Shown piece after piece: positions 26,037 to 33,135 of a DNA stretch of 35,827 nucleotides; the first letter of the stretch is position 1, and every line of letters begins with the position of its first letter. The stretch comes from Clostridium vincentii. GTDB taxonomy: Bacteria > Bacillota > Clostridia > Clostridiales > Clostridiaceae. The notes under the pieces were generated by a model. It worked only from the letters and a program-made list of their open reading frames with translations. It was not told where the DNA came from and ran no database searches. The stretch lies in contig NZ_PVXQ01000035.1 of assembly GCF_002995745.1 (NCBI RefSeq), positions 1-35,827 on the forward strand, read 5' to 3'. A program made the position numbers and the translations under genes.

Positions 26037-26480
26037 TTAAATCATTTTTCCCTTAAAAAAGATATTCAATCTTTCTAAGGATGATATTAAAATTTCTTCT
26101 TCTTTTTCACTTACCCCATTTATTGTATCACTTATCATATCATTATGAAATTTTTCATGAAGTCTGTAAGCTAACTTTCCTCGTTTAGTTAAGTGAACTA
26201 GAACTACTCTTCTGTCTTCTTCTATCCTTTTTCTTTCAACGTACCCTTTTTTTATAAGCTTATTTATGGCTGTTGTTAACGTTCCAACTGTAATCTTTAA
26301 ATCCTGAGCTACCTCTGACATAGTCCTCTCTTGATACATACCTATAGCCACTATAGTATGAAGCTCTGTCACAGATAAATCTGATAGATTGCCATTTTTG
26401 AGAGTGTTTTCTTCTATCTCAAGAATATCGTTAAACAACTTCACCAAAAGGTCATTGAGCACTTTATTCTTCCGTTCCAT
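26037..26480 (-). CDS. fabT: FabT, MarR-family regulator of fatty acid synthesis
   Basis: The 147-residue MarR protein has the winged-helix motif MSEVAQDLKITVGTLTTAINKL (recognition helix, residues about 54-75) and the wing RKRIEEDRRVVLVHLTKRG. FabT in streptococci represses the fab operon with acyl-ACP as corepressor. A TTTGATAATCAAA palindrome of the FabT type lies at the promoter of this operon, so autoregulation is likely. I chose ATG at 26480, four bases after GGAGGG; the ATG at 26492 is possible. It is the first gene of the operon, as in other FabT organisms. Confidence 0.92.
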   Translation of the reverse strand: MERKNKVLNDLLVKLFNDILEIEENTLKNGNLSDLSVTELHTIVAIGMYQERTMSEVAQDLKITVGTLTTAINKLIKKGYVERKRIEEDRRVVLVHLTKRGKLAYRLHEKFHNDMISDTINGVSEKEEEILISSLERLNIFFKGKMI

Positions 26481-26554
26481 TAGGCCCTCCATTAAATATG
26501 TCTACAGTTTATTATACTATAATTAGGTGCTTTAAAAATTAAATCAAATAATAC

Positions 26555-26567
26555 TTTGATAATCAAA
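26555..26567. promoter_or_regulatory. FabT operator
   Basis: The palindrome TTTGAT-A-ATCAAA matches the core of the FabT box known from streptococci and lactococci. It begins at the last base of the fab -10 box and covers the expected transcription start, a position suited to repression. Confidence 0.85.
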
Positions 26568-26595
26568 ATATACTATACTCAAAATATATTGTCAA
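26567..26595 (-). promoter_or_regulatory. Promoter of the fab operon
   Basis: On the minus strand TTGACA (26595-26590), a 17-base spacer and TATATT (26572-26567). It is about 90 bases upstream of the fabT start. Confidence 0.85.
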
Positions 26596-26615
26596 TAAAT
26601 TTTGAGTATAGTATA
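26569..26615. repeat. 17-bp inverted repeat spanning both divergent promoters
   Basis: TATACTATACTCAAAAT (26569-26585) and ATTTTGAGTATAGTATA (26599-26615) are perfect complements with a 13-base centre. Each arm carries part of the -10 box of one promoter, and the centre holds the overlapping -35 boxes. A second regulator may bind it, or it may be the mirror image that makes two promoters from one sequence. Confidence 0.85.
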
Positions 26616-26617
26616 CT
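26589..26617 (+). promoter_or_regulatory. Divergent promoter of the alpha/beta hydrolase gene
   Basis: TTGTCA (26589-26594), 17-base spacer, TATACT (26612-26617). Its -35 box overlaps the fab -35 box on the other strand by five bases. The hydrolase ATG is 50 bases after the -10. Confidence 0.8.
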
Positions 26618-26667
26618 AAAATTGGTAAAATTTCATGCGACATTATTTTTACTGAGAGGATAAATTA

Positions 26668-27636
26668 ATGAAAAAGATTTTCAAACTTTCCATGTTAACT
26701 TTCGCTTTAATGCTGATACTTTTATCGATATTATTTAGCGGAAGAATCTCTATCTATTATAAGGTTTTTAAAAAATATAGCAATTATACAGGCACTGTTA
26801 CTTCAGCCTCATTCCAAAAGAAATCATTAGAGGCTAGTGATGCACAAGAGATTATTTATAAAAGCACTAATAATACTCCCTTAACTTTAGATTTATATAA
26901 GCCTGATAAAATGATTTCACAGGGGTCGCCTGTACTTATATTTGTCCATGGTGGAAGCTGGGCTTATGGAGATAAATCTTTGCCACCGATTTTCAATCCA
27001 CTTTTAGAAGCTCTTTGTGAAGAAGGCTACAGTATTATAAGCGTTGAGTATGAACTTTTAGATGAATCCCTAGATTTTGATAAACAAATTTCAGATATAA
27101 AGGATTCTATTAGATGGGTTAATAAAAATAAAGATCTATATAATTTCAATGCTGAAGAAATTGGAGTTATTGGAGTTTCAGCTGGAGCTCATCTTTCACT
27201 ACTATCAGCTTATTCAGATAGTAATGATTTTGTGGATGATGAAGAACTCGCCAAATTTCCATGTGATATTAAATACCTTATTGATTTTTCTGGGCCTACC
27301 GATCTATCAACATTAGATACTTCAATTGCCCCTGAGATGATGACTTCACGTATCAAAGCTATGAGTAATAAAGACGAATTTATGGCTAAATATAGCCCGA
27401 TTTATTTTGTTAAAGAGGGTTTGCCAAAGACTCTAATAATTCATAGTGAAGATGATACTATGGTTCCTTATATTAATTCCTTAGCACTTTATTCTAAAAG
27501 TAAAGATTTTAATAATTCTGTAGATTTTCTTACTGTGCAAGATACTGATCATGATTTATCCAATTTAACGGAAGAAAACTCACAAAAAATAGCTTTACGG
27601 ATATTAACTTTTATAGTAAACAATTTTCCTTTATAG
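26668..27636 (+). CDS. Membrane-anchored or secreted alpha/beta hydrolase (esterase/lipase-like)
   Basis: The 322-residue protein has an N-terminal hydrophobic segment (residues 6-24, after MKK) that could be an uncleaved anchor or signal peptide. Its catalytic domain has the oxyanion motif HGGSW (94-98), nucleophile Ser171 in GVSAGAH, acid near Asp262/263 (HSEDDTMVP) and His295 (DTDHD). This pattern matches esterase/lipase-type hydrolases (BD-FAE/acetyl esterase group). ATG at 26668 has AGAGGA 9 bases upstream. It shares a control region with the fab operon, so a role in lipid or acyl-ester metabolism outside the cytoplasm is attractive but inferred. Confidence 0.85.
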   Translation: MKKIFKLSMLTFALMLILLSILFSGRISIYYKVFKKYSNYTGTVTSASFQKKSLEASDAQEIIYKSTNNTPLTLDLYKPDKMISQGSPVLIFVHGGSWAYGDKSLPPIFNPLLEALCEEGYSIISVEYELLDESLDFDKQISDIKDSIRWVNKNKDLYNFNAEEIGVIGVSAGAHLSLLSAYSDSNDFVDDEELAKFPCDIKYLIDFSGPTDLSTLDTSIAPEMMTSRIKAMSNKDEFMAKYSPIYFVKEGLPKTLIIHSEDDTMVPYINSLALYSKSKDFNNSVDFLTVQDTDHDLSNLTEENSQKIALRILTFIVNNFPL

Positions 27637-27652
27637 GGAATGCTAAAATAAT

Positions 27653-27681
27653 TTGTCATTTATAGGCGTATATATTATAAT
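27653..27681 (+). promoter_or_regulatory. Promoter of the lipoprotein gene
   Basis: TTGTCA (27653-27658), 17-base spacer, TATAAT (27676-27681), 35 bases before the ATG. This -35 hexamer is the same as that of the hydrolase promoter. Confidence 0.8.
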
Positions 27682-27716
27682 TGATTTATAACATATAATT
27701 TTATGGAGGTGTAATT

Positions 27717-28334
27717 ATGATTAAAAAAATAAGTGTTATTATATGCTTGTGTTTAGGATTAACCTTCGTTGCTTGTACAAACGATACAACTGATGAAAAA
27801 GCTGACACTAGCAACTCAACTACAACAAAAGATACAAAAGATTCAGAAGACACTACTGATACTACTGAATCAGATAAGGAAACAAAGGTTGACGAAACCC
27901 CTGTAGCAAAAGATATTACATTAACTGCTTATACAGCTAACGTAGATACTTATGCTGCTGAGAAATTAAGCGATATTACAGTTAAAGAGGATTTACCTTT
28001 ACAAGAAAAGTTAACTGCCTTAGCAAATGAGATTTCTACAAAGGTTTTTGGAGGCTTACCTATTACTATAGTTGAAATACAAACAATTGATGGTAAGAAG
28101 AAAGCTATAATCAACCTAGTAGAAAAGGAGGTAACTGATCCTAATGCTAGTTGGTCTAGAGTTTATTTCCAAGGCTCTGCCGGAGGAACTATGACATCAA
28201 ACACATTAATAGAAACATTTGCTCAAAGAGCATACACAGGAGAATGGATAGATTCTATGGAATTCCAATATAATGGAGGTTCAATTGAAACTCAACATGC
28301 ACCAAAATTAACTGGAATTATTACAAGAAACTAA
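27717..28334 (+). CDS. Lipoprotein with GerMN-like C-terminal domain, unknown role
   Basis: The 205-residue protein has a lipoprotein signal peptide (MIKK, hydrophobic core, FVAC with Cys20), then a Thr/Asp/Ser/Glu-rich linker (about residues 21-65) of low complexity, then a folded domain (about 66-205). Segments such as LTAYTANVDTY, VEIQTIDGKKKAIINL and the FQGSAGGTMTSNTL ... GEWIDSMEFQYNG part resemble GerMN-type domains of germination and wall-associated lipoproteins; this is motif recognition only. GGAGGTG lies 5 bases before the ATG. It follows the hydrolase gene with its own promoter and ends at a bidirectional terminator. Confidence 0.65.
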   Translation: MIKKISVIICLCLGLTFVACTNDTTDEKADTSNSTTTKDTKDSEDTTDTTESDKETKVDETPVAKDITLTAYTANVDTYAAEKLSDITVKEDLPLQEKLTALANEISTKVFGGLPITIVEIQTIDGKKKAIINLVEKEVTDPNASWSRVYFQGSAGGTMTSNTLIETFAQRAYTGEWIDSMEFQYNGGSIETQHAPKLTGIITRN

Positions 28335-28347
28335 TACAATAAAAAAT

Positions 28348-28380
28348 AAGAGGAAATCTTTAATTTAAAGATTTCCTCTT
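28348..28380. terminator. Bidirectional terminator between lipoprotein and flavin reductase genes
   Basis: AAGAGGAAATCTTTAA (28348-28363) pairs with 28365-28380. The plus strand continues in TTTTTG and the minus strand in TATTTTTT, so it can end both convergent transcripts. Confidence 0.93.
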
Positions 28381-28394
28381 TTTGTTATTCTAAA

Positions 28395-28892
28395 TTAGTA
28401 TTGTTCTACTATTTCACCAAAATATAAAGTATGTTTTGTTTCTCCGTCTTGATAACACTTAGCTTTTACCTCTTCAAAAACATTATCTAAATCCATATCC
28501 TGTTTGAAAACTACCTTACATTCATAGTATTTATTACAGCCTGCAACTACAGGTGTACTAACTTTCTTTGCATTAATGAATTCGATATCCGCTACTTCTT
28601 CCTTATCTATATCCCTACCTGATTTTGATCCACAAATTCCTAGAGCTTTTTTCATTTCATTACCATAAGGAATGCTTATAGTAAATTCATTTCCCTTATC
28701 AAGCAATTCCTTAGTGTACCTAGTTTGTCTTATTAGAGCCATAAACACAGGTTTTTTCCACATGAATCCTACGCTTCCCCAACTGACTGTCATTGTATTA
28801 GCCTTGTCCTCATCTCCAGCAGTAAAAAAAGCTCCATGTTTAAATAAATTATCCATACCTTCCTCTATTCTATTAGTAAATGTATCTTTCAT
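28395..28892 (-). CDS. Flavin reductase-like (FMN-binding split-barrel) protein
   Basis: The 165-residue cytoplasmic protein fits the flavin reductase family common in anaerobes: MTVSWGSVGFMWKKPVFMALIRQTRYT (FMN phosphate contact region) and GNEFTISIPYG ... ALGICGSKSGRD. Such proteins bind FMN and carry out NAD(P)H-flavin or disulfide/oxygen-related reduction; the partner is unknown. ATG at 28892 has AAGGAGG upstream. It lies 53 bases after the DegV-family gene and may share its transcript. Confidence 0.85.
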   Translation of the reverse strand: MKDTFTNRIEEGMDNLFKHGAFFTAGDEDKANTMTVSWGSVGFMWKKPVFMALIRQTRYTKELLDKGNEFTISIPYGNEMKKALGICGSKSGRDIDKEEVADIEFINAKKVSTPVVAGCNKYYECKVVFKQDMDLDNVFEEVKAKCYQDGETKHTLYFGEIVEQY

Positions 28893-28945
28893 AATTATTC
28901 CTCCTTAAGTTTATTATCCTTACATATAATAGTATCATACTTTTA

Positions 28946-29803
28946 TTACCTCATATTTTTTTCTGTATAATAGGCAATAGCAATTGTACCAGGCCCTACA
29001 TGAGTTCCGATAACTGGTCCTATTGAACATATTCCAATTTTTATTTTTAGTTTTTCTTCCAACATTTTTATAAGCTCTACTGCCTCGTCATAAGCATCAA
29101 TATGATGTACAGTAATTTCCCCTACTCCATATTTTTCAATATCATTAAGCATTTTATTAATCATAGTAGCTACTGCTTTTTTCTTTGTTCTAACCTTTGT
29201 TAAAATTGTTGTTACCCCATTCTCTACAGTTAAAATAGGAATTATCTTTAAGAGATTACCAATTAAAGCACTTGCACTACCTATTCTTCCACCTTTTTTT
29301 AGATATTTAAGTGTATCTGGAACAAATAGAAATCTACTTCTTTTTATATTCTCTTGTGTTATTTCTTTAACTTGATCTAAACTTTTGCCTTCTAATGCTG
29401 CCCTTGCTGCTACAATTACTGAAAATCCAAGTTGCATACAATTTGACATAGAATCTACTATTTCTATTTCAGCATTTTTATATTCTTCTAGAATCATATC
29501 TTTTACTAAATGCGCTGTTGAGTATGTACCACTCATAAGTGATGATATCACGATGCAAAGAATAGAATCTCCATTTTGTACCATATTCTCCATCTCATCG
29601 TATAACTCTTGTACAGAAGGTTGAGAAGACGTTGGAATACCTTTTTCCTCCATCATTTTATAAAAAGTTACATTATCTACATCTCTTTCTTTAAAACTCT
29701 CATCTCCAAATATAACATTTAAAGAAATTACCTTTATATCTAATTGGTTTTCAATATTTTTATCTATGTAACTTGTGCTATCTGTTAAAACCTTTACTGC
29801 CAT
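28946..29803 (-). CDS. DegV/FakB-family fatty acid-binding protein
   Basis: The 285-residue protein shows the DegV layout: VLTDSTSYID at the start, PTSSQPSVQE, VISSLMSGTYSTA, LKKGGRIGSAS and the C-terminal IGPVIGTHVGPGTIAIAYY, which line the acyl chain and carboxyl-binding pocket. FakB proteins hold free fatty acids for phosphorylation by FakA, feeding acyl phosphate into phospholipid synthesis. No fakA is in the window. Presence 2.5 kb from the fab control region may be meaningful but is not proof of a link. ATG at 29803 has GAGAGGGGA upstream. Confidence 0.9.
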   Translation of the reverse strand: MAVKVLTDSTSYIDKNIENQLDIKVISLNVIFGDESFKERDVDNVTFYKMMEEKGIPTSSQPSVQELYDEMENMVQNGDSILCIVISSLMSGTYSTAHLVKDMILEEYKNAEIEIVDSMSNCMQLGFSVIVAARAALEGKSLDQVKEITQENIKRSRFLFVPDTLKYLKKGGRIGSASALIGNLLKIIPILTVENGVTTILTKVRTKKKAVATMINKMLNDIEKYGVGEITVHHIDAYDEAVELIKMLEEKLKIKIGICSIGPVIGTHVGPGTIAIAYYTEKNMR

Positions 29804-29910
29804 TGCATTTTCCCCTCTCTTCTATATGTATATATCAAGTAATCCTTATCATAAGATATTTCTTTATTATAGCACAATCCACTTTAATTCTTTAATTATC
29901 TTAGAATCAT

Positions 29911-29945
29911 TTAAAACAAAAAAGACTAACCTCTAAGTTAGTCTT
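29911..29945 (-). terminator. Terminator of the YdjM-like gene
   Basis: AAGACTAAC (29922-29930) pairs with GTTAGTCTT (29937-29945), loop of 6, followed on the minus strand by TTTTTTGTTTT. It lies 49 bases beyond the stop codon. Confidence 0.88.
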
Positions 29946-29994
29946 GGAAATTATTTAGCTATTAACTTTTCATTTACTTTACAAAAAAATATTT

Positions 29995-30597
29995 TCAAGT
30001 GTATATAGATATTATTTTATATACAAAACCTGTATAAGCAATAACAGATATAACATTGTTTCCAATACCGCTAGAACTGACTAGTGAAAAACAAAAGTTC
30101 CCTACAGGTAATGGATACAATAAAGCTTCTGGTTTTTCATTTAATAAATCCATCACCATGTGTAATGCATATCCAAATCCAAACCAAATAGCAAAATTTT
30201 CTGCTATTAGCCATACTCCAATATACATAGTTGTGAGTCCAATCAAACTATGCATATATTTTCTATGCCCTGTTATTCTTCCAAGAATGATTGATCCAGT
30301 AATAAATGCGACACCTAAAAATTTGAGCTGTCCTGGCATATTCTTGCCTATTAAATTTACAACATTGTAATGCATCCAATATCTAGCTACCAAATATAAG
30401 CCTACTAACAAAACGGACATACTGATGATATCACTTATAAGATGACCAGCTTTAGACATTTTCATATCTGCATCTGTAGCATATGATCCAAGTACCACAA
30501 AACCTAAGCCTATTATAGAAGTTTGTATACTTTCTTTTGGAACTAATAAAAAAGCAGCTCCGCAAAGTCCTACTGCCGCGTGTGTTTTTCCCGTCAT
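29995..30597 (-). CDS. YdjM-type membrane-bound metal-dependent hydrolase family protein
   Basis: The 200-residue integral membrane protein matches the YdjM (LexA-binding, inner membrane-associated hydrolase) family: N-terminal MTGKTHAAVGLCGA, LGSYATDADMKMSKAGH near residues 37-53, the GHRKYMHSLIG segment and FGYALHMVMDLLN. His and Asp residues in these motifs are the likely metal ligands. About five hydrophobic segments. ATG at 30597 has AGGAGGG 7 bases upstream. The physiological role of this family is poorly defined. Confidence 0.85.
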   Translation of the reverse strand: MTGKTHAAVGLCGAAFLLVPKESIQTSIIGLGFVVLGSYATDADMKMSKAGHLISDIISMSVLLVGLYLVARYWMHYNVVNLIGKNMPGQLKFLGVAFITGSIILGRITGHRKYMHSLIGLTTMYIGVWLIAENFAIWFGFGYALHMVMDLLNEKPEALLYPLPVGNFCFSLVSSSGIGNNVISVIAYTGFVYKIISIYT

Positions 30598-30654
30598 AAT
30601 TTCCCTCCTGAATATTATTTATCTTTTGTTAAATTGAATTACTCAAAATAAATA

Positions 30655-30684
30655 CAGGTAATGCATCAATTGAAGCATTACCTG
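30655..30684. other. Stem-loop in the leader of the YdjM-like gene
   Basis: CAGGTAATGC (30655-30664) and GCATTACCTG (30675-30684) are perfect complements with a 10-base centre that includes CAATTG. It lies 58 bases before the YdjM-like start and 172 bases after the GGDEF gene stop. The T-run is weak, so an operator or leader structure is as likely as a terminator. The rest of 30598-30855 shows no gene or known riboswitch. Confidence 0.5.
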
Positions 30685-30855
30685 ATATTAGTTGCTAGTA
30701 TAATTCAACTATTTGATTATACTCGAAACTTATAAAAACAACATCATATATTTATTATAGATAGATAATTAAAATGTAAAAATTCACTACAAATCGTCAT
30801 GGATTTAATTGTAGAGTCATTGCTTGTCCTTAGATATATTAATTATCCTTTAGGC

Positions 30856-31980
30856 CTATACGGTGACCTTTTTATTTTCATACATTAATATATCAATCTT
30901 TTTTTGAAATTCCTTCACCGTCATGAATGAATGGTAATCATACACGGCAAAACCCATACTAACGGCAATCTTATAAGACTTTCCACCGAGCTCATTATAT
31001 TCTTTAATTGTTCTATTAATTCTGCAAACAATTTTTTCTAAACCACTTCTATCAGACATGTCTAAAACTATACAAAACTCATCACCCCCAAATCGAGCTA
31101 TAAAATCAGTTGATTTAAGACAACTCTTGAATAGTTTTGCAGAAACTTCCAATGCATCATCTCCAATATTATGACCAAAAGTATCATTTATATATTTAAA
31201 ATCATTCAAATCTATCATAATAGCCGAAAAAGTTTTATTCACAGTGGTTGTTCTAATTTTTTCCTTCAAATATAATTCAAGTTTCTTACGGTTATTTATT
31301 CCTGTCAGATGATCAGTGTATATATTATGATTCTGGATATTTAAAAATATTATCAAAAAAGATAACACTACACTGTTGTATATTAGTGATGTTCCATAAA
31401 AGGCAATTTGTAACATAATAGAAATAAATGGAGGAACAGAGAAAAACATAAGTGAAAAATAATGTTTCTTTTCGATTTTTTTGCGATTTACTACAATTAG
31501 AAAAAAAGCTACAAGCATAAAAATAACTACAATTAAAACAGAAATCAAAAAGAGTTGTGCTCTGTGATAAATATTATCCGAATCAATATAATAGAATTTT
31601 TGATAAAACTGCATAACTACTACTATAACTGCATTTATAAAATTAATTGCAAATAGAGGACGATATAATCGTTTCGTTTTTTCTTCCTCTTGAAACACTT
31701 GGTCATGAACATATAATAACCAGAGTGTGGGTAATATTAAGTTAATCATAAAAGTCATAAAATTCCCAAAATGATTTATAAACAAATAAATTGTACTAGG
31801 ATTCCCGTCAAATCTGCTGAATATATCAAGAACTAACATAACTATAGTAACCTGTAACATCTTCATATAAAGCTTATATTTCAAAGATGATTTTTCTTCT
31901 TGTTTTAAACAATGAATGCAGATAACAGTCAAAATTGCTATCGAATATATATTTATTATCAAGTTATTTCCTAAATTCAT
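30856..31980 (-). CDS. Membrane diguanylate cyclase-type GGDEF protein
   Basis: The 374-residue protein has about six membrane segments in residues 1-200, followed by a GGDEF domain (about 205-370) with DHLTGINNRKKLE, IDLNDFKYINDTFGHNIGD and the active loop RFGGDEFCIVLD. An intact GGDEF loop suggests it makes c-di-GMP. The inhibitory I-site position reads KSTD where RxxD is usual, so feedback inhibition may be altered. No PAS or EAL domain is seen. ATG at 31980 has AGGGAG 8 bases upstream; the in-frame GTG at 31989 has no room for a ribosome site. Confidence 0.88.
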   Translation of the reverse strand: MNLGNNLIINIYSIAILTVICIHCLKQEEKSSLKYKLYMKMLQVTIVMLVLDIFSRFDGNPSTIYLFINHFGNFMTFMINLILPTLWLLYVHDQVFQEEEKTKRLYRPLFAINFINAVIVVVMQFYQKFYYIDSDNIYHRAQLFLISVLIVVIFMLVAFFLIVVNRKKIEKKHYFSLMFFSVPPFISIMLQIAFYGTSLIYNSVVLSFLIIFLNIQNHNIYTDHLTGINNRKKLELYLKEKIRTTTVNKTFSAIMIDLNDFKYINDTFGHNIGDDALEVSAKLFKSCLKSTDFIARFGGDEFCIVLDMSDRSGLEKIVCRINRTIKEYNELGGKSYKIAVSMGFAVYDYHSFMTVKEFQKKIDILMYENKKVTV

Positions 31981-32070
31981 ATGTTCCACTCCCTAATTTA
32001 AATTGCCATACTATTTTATCACATTTATGTTTAGCTTTACATTGTAATATTGTTATTATTAGTTGAAATA

Positions 32071-32112
32071 TATAAAACCCTCGTTATTATATTTCTATAA
32101 TGTCGAGGGTTT
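32071..32112 (-). terminator. Terminator of the AmmeMemoRadiSam operon
   Basis: AAACCCTCG (32075-32083) pairs with CGAGGGTTT (32104-32112). Between them TTATTATA pairs loosely with TATAATG. On the minus strand it runs into TTTTATAT, 34 bases after the radical SAM stop codon. Confidence 0.8.
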
Positions 32113-32145
32113 CATTATGGAGGCAAAACATAACCTTTAAACTCA

Positions 32146-33132
32146 TCACATCACAATATAAATCTCCTCCCCACACACCTCACATCTTCCCCCCTTAATA
32201 CAAACTTCCGTACTATACCCATCCCTCCTAACAAGTAAAGCACCACACTTTGAACAATAAGTGTTATTATCTACCCCACCTACATTACCTATATACACAT
32301 ATTTTAAATACTTCTTAGCTTCCTTTTGAGCTACAGTTATTTTCTCTATGTTTGTTGCCTCATTGTCCATCTTATATTTAGGAAAATACCTACTTAAGTG
32401 CAAAGGTATATTTTCATTAACACTTGCAATAAACTTAGCTATTTCACCAGCTTCCTCTAAAGAATCATTTTCGTCCGTTACAAGTAAAGTAGTTATTTCA
32501 ACATGGCAATGATCATTACACCTTTTTATAGTTTCCAGTACAGGCTCTAACTTTGCACCACATACCTTGTTATAATACTTATTGGTATAACCTTTTAAAT
32601 CAATATTCATAGCATCAACATAAGGAAGAAGTGCACTAAGTGGCTCTTCATTAATATAACCATTAGTGACTACTACCACACTTGTGTCTTTATTATGTTC
32701 CTTGATTTTCTTAGAAGCGTCATACATATATTCATACCACATCATTGGTTCATTATAAGTAAAAGCAACTCCTACATTGTTTTCTATTGTAGGAATAATA
32801 CTAATTAGCTTTTCTACACTAATAAATTCAGTAGCTGGTCTATTTTGAGATATCTCATAATTTTGACAAAAGCTACAGGTCATATTACAACCAAAACTTC
32901 CAATGGACAATATATCTTTTGAAGGCTTATAGTGATAAAGTGGTTTCTTTTCTATAGGATCAACTGATAATGAAGTAACTTCACCATAATTTATAGCAAG
33001 AGGTTCTCCATTTTTAACTGTTCTAAGTTTACATACTCCAAATTTCCCTTCATCTATAAAACAGTTATGTGGACATACTCTGCACCTAATCTTATCTTCT
33101 AAGTTTTCATAAAATAAAATTTTAGAATCCAC
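32146..33132 (-). CDS. amrS: AmmeMemoRadiSam system radical SAM enzyme
   Basis: The 328-residue protein has the radical SAM cluster motif CNMTCSFC (Cys82, Cys86, Cys89), preceded by a Cys cluster CRVCPHNC with Cys17, Cys20, Cys24 and Cys34, and a C-terminal zinc-ribbon-type pair (CSKCG and CEVCGE). GEVTSLSVDPIEKKPLYHY is typical of the AmrS/PflA-like group. It follows a Memo-AMMECR1 fusion gene by 3 bases, and the three parts form the AmmeMemoRadiSam system, whose substrate is not known. The start is GTG at 33132 with GAAGGTGA 8 bases upstream. It would need SAM and an electron donor in the cytoplasm. Confidence 0.92.
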   Translation of the reverse strand: MDSKILFYENLEDKIRCRVCPHNCFIDEGKFGVCKLRTVKNGEPLAINYGEVTSLSVDPIEKKPLYHYKPSKDILSIGSFGCNMTCSFCQNYEISQNRPATEFISVEKLISIIPTIENNVGVAFTYNEPMMWYEYMYDASKKIKEHNKDTSVVVVTNGYINEEPLSALLPYVDAMNIDLKGYTNKYYNKVCGAKLEPVLETIKRCNDHCHVEITTLLVTDENDSLEEAGEIAKFIASVNENIPLHLSRYFPKYKMDNEATNIEKITVAQKEAKKYLKYVYIGNVGGVDNNTYCSKCGALLVRRDGYSTEVCIKGGRCEVCGEEIYIVM

Positions 33133-33135
33133 CCA

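Noticed and set aside
31981..32145. Possible c-di-GMP riboswitch near the GGDEF gene.
   Set aside because: None of the conserved c-di-GMP-I or -II core motifs is visible; the only structure is the terminator of the radical SAM operon.
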